In this document: piece by piece, positions 1 to 8,382 of the stretch
How the letters are laid out: each line of letters begins with the position of its first letter
How positions within the stretch are numbered: the first letter of the stretch is position 1
Assembly: GCA_946616295.1 (NCBI GenBank)
Contig: CAMOIU010000003.1
Span: 3,038-67,037, forward strand
Direction of reading: 5' to 3'
From: CAG-791 sp002392385
Lineage (GTDB): Bacteria > Bacillota > Clostridia > Lachnospirales > Lachnospiraceae
DNA length: 64,000 nt
The notes under the pieces: model-generated
Seen by the model: the letters and a program-made list of their open reading frames with translations, nothing else
Databases searched by the model: none
Told to the model about the DNA's origin: nothing
Made by a program: the position numbers and the translations under genes

Positions 1-2
1 AT

Positions 3-623
3 GGAGACATCGGCCGCCAGGTCGCCGATTCCTTCATGGACACCGGCTTCATGCCCCTGGCCTGGTATGACGCGGGCGTCAGAAGCTTCTATTTCAAGGA
101 TCCTGTCCGGTCACTGGAGGATATGGAGGGACTGATCGTCCGTGTACAGCCGGTAGAAATGATGGAGGACATGGTGGAGCTTTTGGGGGCCACTGCCCTT
201 CCCGTCACCTACGAGAACGTCTACTCCGCCATCCAGGAAGGCAAGGCCGACGGCGCCGAGAACAACTGGTCCTCCTACGAGACCATGCAGCACAACAAGG
301 TCGCCCCCTACTACCTCCTCGATGAACACATGCGCGTCCCCGAGATGCAGATGATCTCCCTGGTCACCTGGAACCAGCTCACCCAAGAAGATCAGACCAT
401 CATCCTGGAATGTGCCGCCGAGGCCGCCGACTACGAGCGCATGCTCTGGACCGCCCGCGAAGAAAAGGCCCGCGAACGCGTCCTCTCACAGGGCACCGAG
501 GAGATTCCCCTCTCCGAGGCAGAAAAAAAGAAGTTCCATGAAGCCATGGAACCCCTTTACCTCAAATACTGTGAGAAATATATGGACCTCGTGGAAGAGA
601 TCCGCGAGACACAGGCTCAATAA
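3..623 (+). CDS. dctP: TRAP transporter substrate-binding protein DctP, C-terminal part
   Basis: The gene is open at the left edge; only about 206 C-terminal residues are visible, read from base 3. They match the C-terminal half of the DctP family: the stretch W-Y-D-A-G-V-R-S-F-Y, the S-L-E-D-M-E-G-L...R-V-Q motif that shapes the carboxylate-binding cleft, then E-N-V-Y-S-A-I-Q-E-G-K-A-D-G-A-E-N-N-W. The family delivers organic acids to a DctQM permease. The cognate permease is not visible; the dctPQM operon that follows is on the other strand and carries its own receptor, so this is a second TRAP system. A terminator lies just after the stop codon. Family assignment is firm; the substrate is unknown. 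Confidence 0.92.
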   Translation, partial: GDIGRQVADSFMDTGFMPLAWYDAGVRSFYFKDPVRSLEDMEGLIVRVQPVEMMEDMVELLGATALPVTYENVYSAIQEGKADGAENNWSSYETMQHNKVAPYYLLDEHMRVPEMQMISLVTWNQLTQEDQTIILECAAEAADYERMLWTAREEKARERVLSQGTEEIPLSEAEKKKFHEAMEPLYLKYCEKYMDLVEEIRETQAQ

Positions 624-629
624 GCCTTA

Positions 630-1136
630 TCATTTGCCCGCTTTACGGAGCTGTTCGGTCATGAAATCGAACAGCTCTTTTTTCATCTCCGGTGTCTCGA
701 AGACCCTGTTCGGAAGCAGATAAGCATGCATCTGATCCGGCACGATGACCAGCATCGACCGCCGGTTGATCACCATTCCGCCGCCCTTCTCGTCCGGCAC
801 GAAGGACTTCCACGGGATCCGCTGCAGATGCTTCTGCACCCTGATCACCATCCCTCCCGTGTCAAAAGACAGCGTCGTGTCCACCTGCACGGCCTGGGCG
901 TCCCGGATCGACGTAAGATAAACGACGATCGGCTGAAAGACCGGAAACACCAGCAGGGCGACCACCATCAGCCCCTTGCCCAGCCCGTTGGTCTCGTTCC
1001 ATTTGGCAATCGTCAGCGCAAGCACCGAAAGCGTGAAAATGATACTCACCAGCGCCGTCCAGTTCCTATAATAGTTTTCCATCCGGAACTTCCAATAATC
1101 TTCCGGCGTATTTCTGAATGTATATTCGTACTTCAT
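630..1136 (-). CDS. YcxB-like small membrane protein
   Basis: A protein of 168 residues when started at the ATG at 1136, which has a perfect AGGAGGTG site just upstream; an earlier in-frame start at 1175 has no such site. There is a cytosolic N-terminus (Y-T-F-R-N-T-P-E-D-Y-W-K-F), two hydrophobic membrane segments (about residues 28-48 and 57-75), and a soluble C-terminal half with the I-P-W-K-S-F...L-P-N-R-V-F pattern seen in YcxB-like domains. The function of the family is not established. It converges on the partial dctP gene, and the last codons overlap that gene's terminator. An extended -10 box is present upstream. The family call is by pattern only. Confidence 0.6.
   Translation of the reverse strand: MKYEYTFRNTPEDYWKFRMENYYRNWTALVSIIFTLSVLALTIAKWNETNGLGKGLMVVALLVFPVFQPIVVYLTSIRDAQAVQVDTTLSFDTGGMVIRVQKHLQRIPWKSFVPDEKGGGMVINRRSMLVIVPDQMHAYLLPNRVFETPEMKKELFDFMTEQLRKAGK
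648..683 (+). terminator. Rho-independent terminator of the left dctP gene
   Basis: Arms GAGCTGTTCG (648-657) and CGAACAGCTC (668-677) form a perfect 10-bp stem, followed by six T residues on the + strand. The hairpin lies inside the 3' coding end of the convergent YcxB-like gene. Confidence 0.85.
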
Positions 1137-1163
1137 AGACACCTCCTGCTCAAAGAGAGTTCT

Positions 1164-1172
1164 ATTATAGCA
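1164..1172 (-). promoter_or_regulatory. Extended -10 promoter for the YcxB-like gene
   Basis: On the minus strand TGC-TATAAT, an extended -10 element, lies 28 nt upstream of the chosen ATG at 1136. No good -35 hexamer is visible, as is usual for extended -10 promoters. Confidence 0.55.
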
Positions 1173-1225
1173 CATATATCAGGGCTGTCGACGCATCATC
1201 CTCAACTGCCACGGCCCTGCCGACA

Positions 1226-1270
1226 CATAAAAACCGCCATGCCGCGGTTCTCTCCGCAGCGTGGCAGTTT
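1226..1270 (-). terminator. Terminator after the dctPQM operon
   Basis: Arms at 1231-1247 and 1254-1270 pair over 17 positions, with some G-U pairs, and are followed by TTTTTA on the minus strand, 26 nt past the dctM stop codon. Confidence 0.75.
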
Positions 1271-1295
1271 CTGATTTTGTTGATGCAGGCGGCCT

Positions 1296-2594
1296 TTATG
1301 CGCCGTAGCCGGTGAGCCACGGGATGCACATGGTGATGGCCGGGATGAAGGTGATCAGCATCAGGGCGATGATCATGAATACGTAGAAGGGGATCATCTC
1401 CTTGACGATCTTCTCCATGGGTCTCTTGGCGATACCGGAGCCGATGAAGAGGACCGCGCCGACCGGAGGGGTCAGCAGGCCGATGCCGCAGTTCAGGACC
1501 AGCATGATACCGTACTGGATGGGATCGATGCCGATGGAGGTAGCGATCGGCAGCAGGATCGGAGTGGTGATCAGGATGATGGGAGCCATATCCATGATCA
1601 TACCCAGGACCAGCAGGATGACGTTCAGCAGGATGGCGATCACGTAAGGGTTGTCGGACACGCCGGTGATCAGGTTGGCGGCCAGGGACGGCACGTGCAG
1701 CTTGGTCAGCAGGTAGCCGAATGCGTTGGAGGTCGCGATCAGGATCAGAACGATGGACAGGGTGTCCACGCACTGGTCAAGGGCCTTCCAGACGCCCTTC
1801 CAGGTCAATCCCTTGTAGACGTACAGGGACACGATCAGGGAGTAGATAACGGCAATAGCCGCGGACTCTGTGGCGGTGAAAACACCGGCGCAGACGCCGA
1901 CGACAACGATCAGGATCGCGGAAAGGGCCCAGATCGATGTCGCGAATTCCTTGCCCAGACGGGACAGGCTGAAGGCGTCTCCCTTCGGGTAGCCTCTCTT
2001 CTTGGAGAGGATGTAGGACAGAACCATCAGGGAACCTGCCAGAACAGCGCCCGGAAGGTAGCCGGCCAGGAAGAGGCTCCCGACGGAAAGGCCGCCCGCC
2101 GTCGTGGCGTAGATGACCATGTTGTGGGACGGGGGCACCAGCATGCCCTCGACGGAGGAGGAGATGGTGACAGCCGTCGCGAAGTCGACGTCATAGCCTC
2201 TGTTGACCATCATGGGAATCTCCAGAGAGCCCAGGGATGCGGTATCCGCAGAGGCGGAACCGGAAATGCCGCCGAAGAAATAGGAGGCGACGATGTTGAC
2301 CATAGCCAGGCCGCCGGTCATCCAGCCGACGCAGGCGTCCGCCAGGTTCAGGAGCTTCTCGGAGATACCGCCGGAGCCCATCAGAACACCCATGGTGATG
2401 AAGAAGGGCACCGCCATCAGGGAGAAGGAGCTGATACCCTTGACCATCTGCTGCGTGAGGGTCGCCAGCGGCAGTCCCTGGTAGGTCAGGCACAGGACCG
2501 TGGAGATCGCCACAGAGTAGGCGATCGGGAAACGGAGGAATACCATGACCAGGAACGATACAAGAAGAATGACGATAGCTGTAGATTCAGACAT
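1296..2594 (-). CDS. dctM: TRAP transporter large permease DctM
   Basis: Large membrane subunit (432 residues from the ATG at 2594) that carries the ion-coupled transport path for an organic acid delivered by DctP. It is almost entirely hydrophobic with about a dozen membrane segments and has family landmarks: P-F-F-I-T-M-G-V-L-M near residue 65, G-G-I-S-G-S-A-S-A-D-T-A-S-L-G near 105, V-E-G-M-L-V-P-P-S-H-N near 148, and G-I-G-L-L-T-P-P-V-G near 368. Length is normal for DctM. The start overlaps the dctQ stop as TGATG, so translation is coupled; a GTG one codon earlier is a weaker alternative. The three genes form one complete dctPQM operon. Confidence 0.95.
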   Translation of the reverse strand: MSESTAIVILLVSFLVMVFLRFPIAYSVAISTVLCLTYQGLPLATLTQQMVKGISSFSLMAVPFFITMGVLMGSGGISEKLLNLADACVGWMTGGLAMVNIVASYFFGGISGSASADTASLGSLEIPMMVNRGYDVDFATAVTISSSVEGMLVPPSHNMVIYATTAGGLSVGSLFLAGYLPGAVLAGSLMVLSYILSKKRGYPKGDAFSLSRLGKEFATSIWALSAILIVVVGVCAGVFTATESAAIAVIYSLIVSLYVYKGLTWKGVWKALDQCVDTLSIVLILIATSNAFGYLLTKLHVPSLAANLITGVSDNPYVIAILLNVILLVLGMIMDMAPIILITTPILLPIATSIGIDPIQYGIMLVLNCGIGLLTPPVGAVLFIGSGIAKRPMEKIVKEMIPFYVFMIIALMLITFIPAITMCIPWLTGYGA

Positions 2595-3118
2595 CACGCT
2601 TCCTCCTTTCTTCCGAAGTATCTCTCGATATCGATGACGACTCTCTCGACCTCAAAGAAGATCATGGCGAGGCCGGCGAAGGGGATCGGGAAATACTGCC
2701 AGAACTTGGACAGCCAGGGCATGGAAATGTAGGTGCCCTTGGAGCCGAGGCCGGCCGCGTACTGCCAGCCGGTGACCAGCATGATGACTGCCAGGATCAG
2801 GACCGCGATGTCCGCGATCAGGTCCAGGGTGATGATGACTTTTTCAGGCAGATAGCGGTCGAAAGCCGTCATCCGGATGTGGGCGTTTCTCTTGATGGCC
2901 AGGGAGGCGGACAGGACTGCCATGTAGGACATCAGTGTCAAGATGAGCTCCTCACCCCAGTTGGGAGCGGGGATCACGGTGATGTAACGGGCAAGGACGA
3001 TCCAGCTGGTGATCAGGATATCCGCCACGAGCAGGACCTTGCAGATAAACATGAATACCGAGTACACGAAGTTGTATACCGGCTCGATTTTTCTGAGTTT
3101 CAAAAAGATAGCAGGCAT
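2594..3118 (-). CDS. dctQ: TRAP transporter small permease DctQ
   Basis: Small membrane subunit of 174 residues with four predicted membrane segments (about 15-35, 48-68, 88-110, 130-150). It carries the family pattern W-G-E-E-L near residue 53 and the I-K-R-N-A-H-I-R-M motif near residue 76. It associates with DctM and is needed for uptake, though its exact role is less clear than that of DctM. An AAGGGGG site precedes the ATG. It is separated from the upstream receptor gene by a perfect hairpin, which probably lowers permease output relative to receptor. Confidence 0.93.
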   Translation of the reverse strand: MPAIFLKLRKIEPVYNFVYSVFMFICKVLLVADILITSWIVLARYITVIPAPNWGEELILTLMSYMAVLSASLAIKRNAHIRMTAFDRYLPEKVIITLDLIADIAVLILAVIMLVTGWQYAAGLGSKGTYISMPWLSKFWQYFPIPFAGLAMIFFEVERVVIDIERYFGRKEEA

Positions 3119-3134
3119 TACAGTCCCCCTTATT

Positions 3135-3166
3135 GAAAAGTGCTCCGGCTGTCCGGAGCACTTTTC
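3135..3166 (-). terminator. Intercistronic hairpin between dctP and dctQ
   Basis: Perfect 14-bp inverted repeat, GAAAAGTGCTCCGG at 3135-3148 with its complement at 3153-3166 and a 4-nt loop. On the minus strand the stem ends in four T residues and then C-A-A-T, so it resembles a weak terminator or an mRNA-stabilising stem for the receptor message rather than a full stop. Confidence 0.75.
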
Positions 3167-3213
3167 AGATCAGCCTATTTGGTTCTTTTCGGACTTAATG
3201 GTCAGTCGTTCAA

Positions 3214-4323
3214 TCAGTCGGCAAGATCAAGAAGCTGCTGATAGACTTCCGCCAGATCGCCGGTCGCGTACTCATCAGCGATGGGCTTGCAGGCTGCCTG
3301 CCATGCGGTCTTGTCTTCGACTTCGATGACGTTGATGCCCTGCTCCTTCAGCTGTGCAAGGACCTCGTTCTCCTTCTCCTCGGAGACTTCACGGCAGTAG
3401 TCGGAAGCGGTCTTGCCGGCCTCGAGGATCCAGCCCTGCTGCTCTTCGGTCAGGCTGTTCCAGGCTTCGTCAGTGATGATGGTCATCATGGCGCCCAGGG
3501 TGTGGCCGTCCAGGGTCAGGTTGGGGCCGACTTCCTGGAAGCTGTTGCCGGCGTAGTTGACGGTGGGCTGCTCAGCGCCGTCGATGGTGCCGTTCTGCAT
3601 GGAGGAGTAGATCTCGCTCATGGAGACGGGGGAAGAGGTAGCGCCCAGGCTGGACACCATCTTCTGCATGATGGGGTCGTTGGACACACGGATCTTCATG
3701 TTCTTCATGTCGTCGGGGGTGGTGATGGGCTTGGACTCGACTGTGAAGAAATTACGGAAGCCTTCCTCACCGAAGTAGAGACCTTTGACGCCCAGACCCA
3801 GCTCTTCGGACTCGTTCAGGAATTCCTGGCCCAGCTCGCTGTTAGCGAAGTTCCAGAAGTGATTTCTGTCAGCGAAGGTGTAAGGCAGGGACAGAAGAAC
3901 GGACTTCTTGGTGCCGTAGGAGGTCAGCGCGAAAGCGGAGATACGGCAGATGTCGACCGTGCCGGAGTTCATGGTCATACCGTCAAGGATGTCAGCCTCA
4001 ACACCGAGGACGCCGCCGCCCTGCAGGTCGATCTGGATGGTGCCGCCGGAAAGTCTCTCGACCTCTTCCTTGAACTTAAGGTCCATGGCGCCGCAGACAG
4101 TGTTCTCGAGCGGGTTGACCTCAGCCATGGTCAGGGTGATCACGTCGCCGGCAGGGGCTTCCGCTGCCGCTTCACCTTCGGCCGGAGCCTCAGCCTCAGC
4201 TGCGGGCTCAGCCTCAGCCGCGGGCTCGCTGCCGGCAGAAGAGCCGCCGGACAGACCGCAGCCTGCCATCAGAGACGCTGCCATCACTGCGCAGAGCACA
4301 GCACTGATGAGTTTCTTTTTCAT
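3214..4323 (-). CDS. dctP: TRAP transporter substrate-binding lipoprotein DctP
   Basis: Extracellular organic-acid receptor of 369 residues. It starts with a lipoprotein signal peptide (M-K-K-K-L-I-S-A-V...L-M-A-G-C, cysteine near residue 22), followed by an acidic Ala/Glu/Pro-rich linker to about residue 58 and then the DctP domain. Landmarks are G-G-G-V-L-G-V-E near 104, the T-P-D-D-M-K-N-M-K-I-R-V arginine motif near 203, and S-M-Q-N-G-T-I-D-G-A-E-Q near 244. It belongs with dctQ and dctM downstream. A TATAAT box at 4398-4403 on the minus strand lies about 75 nt upstream, but no matching -35 is evident. Substrate cannot be read from sequence. Confidence 0.95.
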   Translation of the reverse strand: MKKKLISAVLCAVMAASLMAGCGLSGGSSAGSEPAAEAEPAAEAEAPAEGEAAAEAPAGDVITLTMAEVNPLENTVCGAMDLKFKEEVERLSGGTIQIDLQGGGVLGVEADILDGMTMNSGTVDICRISAFALTSYGTKKSVLLSLPYTFADRNHFWNFANSELGQEFLNESEELGLGVKGLYFGEEGFRNFFTVESKPITTPDDMKNMKIRVSNDPIMQKMVSSLGATSSPVSMSEIYSSMQNGTIDGAEQPTVNYAGNSFQEVGPNLTLDGHTLGAMMTIITDEAWNSLTEEQQGWILEAGKTASDYCREVSEEKENEVLAQLKEQGINVIEVEDKTAWQAACKPIADEYATGDLAEVYQQLLDLAD

Positions 4324-4489
4324 TAAGCAATTCCTCCCTTCTGGATCTGTCTCTCTTTCTGATTCCTTTTGAGAGACGATGGATGTTTACTGTTTAGATT
4401 ATAAAAAAACAATGAACAATATCACATGGGAAATTTTTGGAATTGCACTGGTAAATTTTTGTTCTTTCCGTTCAGAAAGGCAGTCGAAT

Positions 4490-5053
4490 TCAGAAAACAA
4501 GGAGACACGCCAGTCCGCAGAGGAGGGCGCCTCCCGCGATCTGGGCGGCGTCTGTGCGCAGGGTGCCGTAGATGCGGCCGCCCAGATAGCCCAGTATGGT
4601 ACACAGGCAGGCACTGCCGAAGGCCGCCGCCACCATAGCGGCCAGGGGATAGCGCAGGAGGCCGAAGGCGCAGCCCGCTGCCGCCGACAGGCCGCAGCAG
4701 CGCAGGCACAGCAGGGTATCCTCCTGCATATTGATCCGCTCCATGCGGTGCTCCAGGATCGTCTTTTTCCGCAGTCCGAAGAGGATCATGCGGGCGCCGC
4801 AGCCGGCCAGGAGCACGCAGGCCGCGATGTGGGCGGGATCGCCTCCCGTCTGCACATGGCTGTCAGCCCGGAGCAGCAGGACGCCGGCCCCGTAACCGAG
4901 GCCGGCTGTCGTAAGCTGCAGGATCCCCCAGATCACAGCCATCCACACCATGCGCATATCCAGACATACGATGTTTGCGCCGCGCCTTGCGACGATCCCA
5001 TAGATTCCCAGGCCCATGGAAACGGAAAGAATGAGCAGACTTGCTGCAGCCAT
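4490..5053 (-). CDS. MntP/YtaF-like six-helix membrane protein
   Basis: A 187-residue, highly hydrophobic protein with about six membrane segments in two halves. The first half has S-V-S-M-G-L-G-I-Y-G and then R-M-V-W-M-A-V-I-W-G-I-L-Q; the last segment has G-Y-L-G-G-R-I-Y...I-A-G-G-A-L-L, which matches the pattern of the manganese exporter MntP and its sporulation paralogue YtaF. The family is built from two similar three-helix repeats. Conserved metal-binding aspartates of MntP are not obvious here: the first repeat has S-M-G-L where MntP has S-M-D-A, so manganese export should not be assumed. It is the third gene of a minus-strand unit after the MMPL pump and the LxxG-repeat protein, with a 21-nt gap and a GGAAAGGAG site. 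Confidence 0.5.
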   Translation of the reverse strand: MAAASLLILSVSMGLGIYGIVARRGANIVCLDMRMVWMAVIWGILQLTTAGLGYGAGVLLLRADSHVQTGGDPAHIAACVLLAGCGARMILFGLRKKTILEHRMERINMQEDTLLCLRCCGLSAAAGCAFGLLRYPLAAMVAAAFGSACLCTILGYLGGRIYGTLRTDAAQIAGGALLCGLACLLVF

Positions 5054-5074
5054 ATCTTTCTCTCCTTTCCCGGA

Positions 5075-8000
5075 TCAGTTGTCCTTCTCGATCCCGTCTG
5101 TCTTGATGATGAATTTCACACTGCTGTCCGGATTCGTCTGCTCACCGGTGAAGGTCTTGTAGGTCCCGGACGCGTTCTTGAGTTCCATGATCCTGTCATC
5201 GATGGACCGGATGTCGGTGCGGTAGAGGTCCGCCACCTTCCGGACGCCCTCCTCATTGAGGGTGGCGCAGCCGTCCTTGAGCTCGATGGAGCCGGAAAGG
5301 ATCTGGGCCATGCCGTCGGCCAGCTTCTGGGCGCCGTCGGACAGCTGGGAAGTCCCCTTGTTCAGGGCTTCGGAATTCTTGTTGAGTTCAGCGGTGCCTC
5401 CCGCGATCTGGTCAGCGCCGTCCTTGAGCTGTCTGGCACCGTCCTCCAGGCTCTGCATGCCGCCCAGGAGCTGGGCGGAGCTGTCCTTCAGGGCCTGGGT
5501 CCCTTCCGCCAGCTGTCCTGCGCCGTCCGCGATCTGATCGGCCCCGGCCGTGTACTGCTGTATGCCGGTGCTGAGCTGGGCCGCGCCGTCGCTGAGCTGT
5601 TTCACGCCCGCGCCTGCCTCTCCCAGGCTCTGCGCCAGCTGCTCCACGCCGCCGGTGTACTGTCCGATGCCCTGCTGCAGGGCAGCCGCGCCTGCCTGCA
5701 GGCCTTCCTTCTCATCCTCCAGGCCCGCGGCGAACTGCTCTGTCAGGTCAGCAGCCTGATCCACGGCCTTGGTATAGGAGGAAATGTTCTGTGCCAGGCC
5801 ATTGCTGCCGCCGAGGCCCTCGCTGACCTGGGAGGCGCCTTTCTGAAGCTGCCCCATGCTGTCAGCCAGGCCGGAAGCGCTATGGGACAGCTGACGGGAG
5901 GTCTGCTGCGCGTTATTCATGGCGCCCTGCAGGGTGCCGGCCGCCTCTGTGACCGCTCCGATGCCCTGTTTCATATTGGCGGCGGCAGTATCCAGATCTG
6001 TCAGGGCCCCTTCCATGGCGGTCATGGCAGTGTCGGCCTGCCCGGCATCCTCTGCCAGGGTCTTGCCGGCCTTCGATACCGCGTCCATATCACCGGAGAG
6101 ACTGTCCGCGGCGCTGGCCAGACTGTCCGCCTTGTCGGCCACATCTCCCGCCTTGCCGGACATACCGGAGACGGCCTCCGCGGCGGCTGTATCCGCGGCG
6201 GATGCTGTGGCGCTGTCCACCTGGCCGGCGATGCCCGCTGACTTAAGGGCTTCAATGGCCAGGGCCTTGTCCTCGTCGCTCAGCTCCGACTGATCGATCG
6301 CGTTCACGGCAGACTGATAGACGCTGTCGCCGGAAGCGGCGGCATTTCTGCCCTTCTGGGCGGCGCTGCTCTGTATATCGCCGAGGCTCCCCTTCAGGTC
6401 CGCCGCGGCGCTCTGTACCTGCTTCGCGTCACCGCTGAGGGAGGAGGCATCCTTCTCCAGCTGGGCGAGGGCCGATTCCAGCTTGTCCGCCTCGCCCGCG
6501 AAGTCTTGCTTCAGGGCATCTCTGACCTGACCGGCCGCCTTGGAGAAGTTCTCCGCGGCTGTCCCGATACCGGAAGCGCCTTCACTGAGTGTGGTTGCCG
6601 CCTCCGCGACGGAACCCGCGGCGCCGGCCATGCCTTCCGTATACTGCTCGATGGCCTTGGACAGCTGCTGAGCGCCGGACTGTGCCTGCGACAGGCCTTC
6701 CGTGACCTGCCCCGCGCCGTCCGCCAGCTGCTGCGCGCCCTGCCGCAGGGCCTCAGAATTGGCGTGCTTGCTTCCTGTGATCTGTGCAAGTCCGTCCGCC
6801 AGCTGCCGCACGGTCGACACGATGGTCCCCGCGCTCTTGCCCAGCTGGTCAGCGGCTGCGCTGAGGTCCTTGCCGCCCTGGACCAGCGCGGCGACCTGCT
6901 TCTGGGTCTCCTCTCCTGCCAGCCCTTCGTAGAGCTGGGCCAGTCCCTTGTCCAGCTGGTCAGCGCCCTTGCGGAGTTCCTCAGAATTGCCCTTCAGTTT
7001 CTGGCTGCCCGCGGCCAGATCCTGGGCGCCCTTATCCACCTGGGCGACGCCGTTCGCGTATTCCTTCAGGCCTTCGCTCAGCTGCGTGGTGCCTCCCAGC
7101 GCGTCGGTAAGTCCCTGGGCCAGCGTCGCGGAGCCGTCTGTGAGCTGGGACACGCCGTCCGTATATTTGCGGATGCCGTCCGCCAGATCGCCGGCGCCGT
7201 CCGCCAGATCCCTGGATCCGGAAGCGGCCTCACCGATACCGTCCGAGAGCTCGCCGGCGCCGTCCGCCAGCAGCTGTCCGTCATCCTCCAGATCGGTGAT
7301 CTTGCTGTCCATGTTGTCGAAAATGGAGCTGTGATCCTCGTCCAGTTCCTTCTCATCCTCGCTGTCCAGGGCCCCCGCGAAGACCATGGTCAGGCAGGTG
7401 CTCATCTCGAAATCCTCAGCGTCGAAGGTGATCTCCACAGACCCGGGGATCTCCATGTCTGTCAGCTTCTGTCTTGCCTTGTCACTGGCATCCGCCTTGT
7501 CCAGAAGGTCCTCAGCGTCTGTTTTGGCGGCTTCCAGGCTCTCCTGCATGCCGGGGAAGGCCATGCCGACGACGACGGTATTCTTGCCCTCGGAGAGAAC
7601 AGAACCGTTGTCGACAGCGACGTTCTTGACATGATCATTGGAGAGGACCAGTCCCGTCACAGCGGTAAAAGGCACATACACGTTGCCCCGGCGGGCATGG
7701 TTGGTGTAATCGATGTGGATGGTCACCTTGCCGGTGGCGCCGGCCAGCTCCCCCGGTGCGACCTTCCTGCCGTCCAGGTAATAGGAGATCTTCTCGGTCA
7801 CCGGGGGCTCTCTGTCCGTCGTGCCCTGGTAATAGATGTCCTTGCCGGCCGCATCCCAGGTCACCTCACTGCCGTTCACGGTGAAGGTCTCGTCGCCTTT
7901 TACGTTCTCGAGATCTGCCGCTGTCGTGCTGTCCTTCAGTGTCTGGGCGCCGTCGGGGTTCTTGAGCCATCCGGACACGGTGATATCCTTCTGGTTGCCT

Positions 8001-8215
8001 TCCGCGTCGGCAAAAATATAGACCGTCTCCTCCTTCTGGGCCAGACCGGCGGCCTCACGGACAGCTGCTGTGAGGTCTGCCTCCAGATCCCGGTCCTCCT
8101 GGGCGGAGGCATCCGCAGTATAAGTATCCGCCGCCAGCACTGTGACCGGACGGGCACCGATGCCTGCTGTCAGCGCGAGGGACAGCATTAACGCAATGAC
8201 CTGTTTCCTTTTCAT
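5075..8215 (-). CDS. Giant secreted LxxG/heptad-repeat protein associated with an MMPL pump
   Basis: A 1046-residue exported protein. It has a signal peptide (M-K-R-K-Q-V-I-A...V-L-A-A, cleavage near residue 29), an N-terminal mixed domain to about residue 300 with Y-Y-L-D-G-R-K-V-A-P-G-E-L, then roughly 650 residues of repeats of the type L-A-D-G-A-G-x / L-S-x-G-x-x-Q, and a short C-terminal tail (F-I-I-K-T-D-G-I). The repeats resemble those of YhgE/Pip-type proteins and should form long helical or coiled-coil rods. It lies directly after the MMPL gene and before an MntP-like gene, so it probably works with the pump in the envelope. GC-rich repeats create long false reading frames on the other strand. 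No enzymatic motif is seen. Confidence 0.8.
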   Translation of the reverse strand: MKRKQVIALMLSLALTAGIGARPVTVLAADTYTADASAQEDRDLEADLTAAVREAAGLAQKEETVYIFADAEGNQKDITVSGWLKNPDGAQTLKDSTTAADLENVKGDETFTVNGSEVTWDAAGKDIYYQGTTDREPPVTEKISYYLDGRKVAPGELAGATGKVTIHIDYTNHARRGNVYVPFTAVTGLVLSNDHVKNVAVDNGSVLSEGKNTVVVGMAFPGMQESLEAAKTDAEDLLDKADASDKARQKLTDMEIPGSVEITFDAEDFEMSTCLTMVFAGALDSEDEKELDEDHSSIFDNMDSKITDLEDDGQLLADGAGELSDGIGEAASGSRDLADGAGDLADGIRKYTDGVSQLTDGSATLAQGLTDALGGTTQLSEGLKEYANGVAQVDKGAQDLAAGSQKLKGNSEELRKGADQLDKGLAQLYEGLAGEETQKQVAALVQGGKDLSAAADQLGKSAGTIVSTVRQLADGLAQITGSKHANSEALRQGAQQLADGAGQVTEGLSQAQSGAQQLSKAIEQYTEGMAGAAGSVAEAATTLSEGASGIGTAAENFSKAAGQVRDALKQDFAGEADKLESALAQLEKDASSLSGDAKQVQSAAADLKGSLGDIQSSAAQKGRNAAASGDSVYQSAVNAIDQSELSDEDKALAIEALKSAGIAGQVDSATASAADTAAAEAVSGMSGKAGDVADKADSLASAADSLSGDMDAVSKAGKTLAEDAGQADTAMTAMEGALTDLDTAAANMKQGIGAVTEAAGTLQGAMNNAQQTSRQLSHSASGLADSMGQLQKGASQVSEGLGGSNGLAQNISSYTKAVDQAADLTEQFAAGLEDEKEGLQAGAAALQQGIGQYTGGVEQLAQSLGEAGAGVKQLSDGAAQLSTGIQQYTAGADQIADGAGQLAEGTQALKDSSAQLLGGMQSLEDGARQLKDGADQIAGGTAELNKNSEALNKGTSQLSDGAQKLADGMAQILSGSIELKDGCATLNEEGVRKVADLYRTDIRSIDDRIMELKNASGTYKTFTGEQTNPDSSVKFIIKTDGIEKDN

Positions 8216-8290
8216 GACTGCTCACCTTTCCGGAGTCTTCTCACCGGCTCCTGTATCTGCGGGGCGCTGCCGCGCCCGGGTTGTTCTATA

Positions 8291-8364
8291 GGACGCTTGC
8301 GCCTGGTTTTCTCTAAGACGCTGCACGCCGTTTTTCTCTAAGGCGCTGCGCCTGGTTTTCTCAG
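8291..8364. repeat. Short ~26-bp tandem repeats between the MMPL and LxxG genes
   Basis: Three imperfect copies of a unit like GCGCCTGGTTTTCTCTAAG (8299-8324, 8325-8349, and a truncated copy from 8350) fill much of the 167-nt gap between the two genes. They start right at the 3' end of the MMPL gene and run toward the LxxG gene. Confidence 0.6.
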
Positions 8365-8382
8365 GAAATGGACTGTCTGTCG

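Noticed and set aside
4379..8191. Several long plus-strand reading frames opposite the LxxG-repeat gene, one of 561 and one of 620 codons
   Set aside because: They mirror the repetitive GC-rich coding strand, lack ribosome sites and family patterns, and span gene boundaries.
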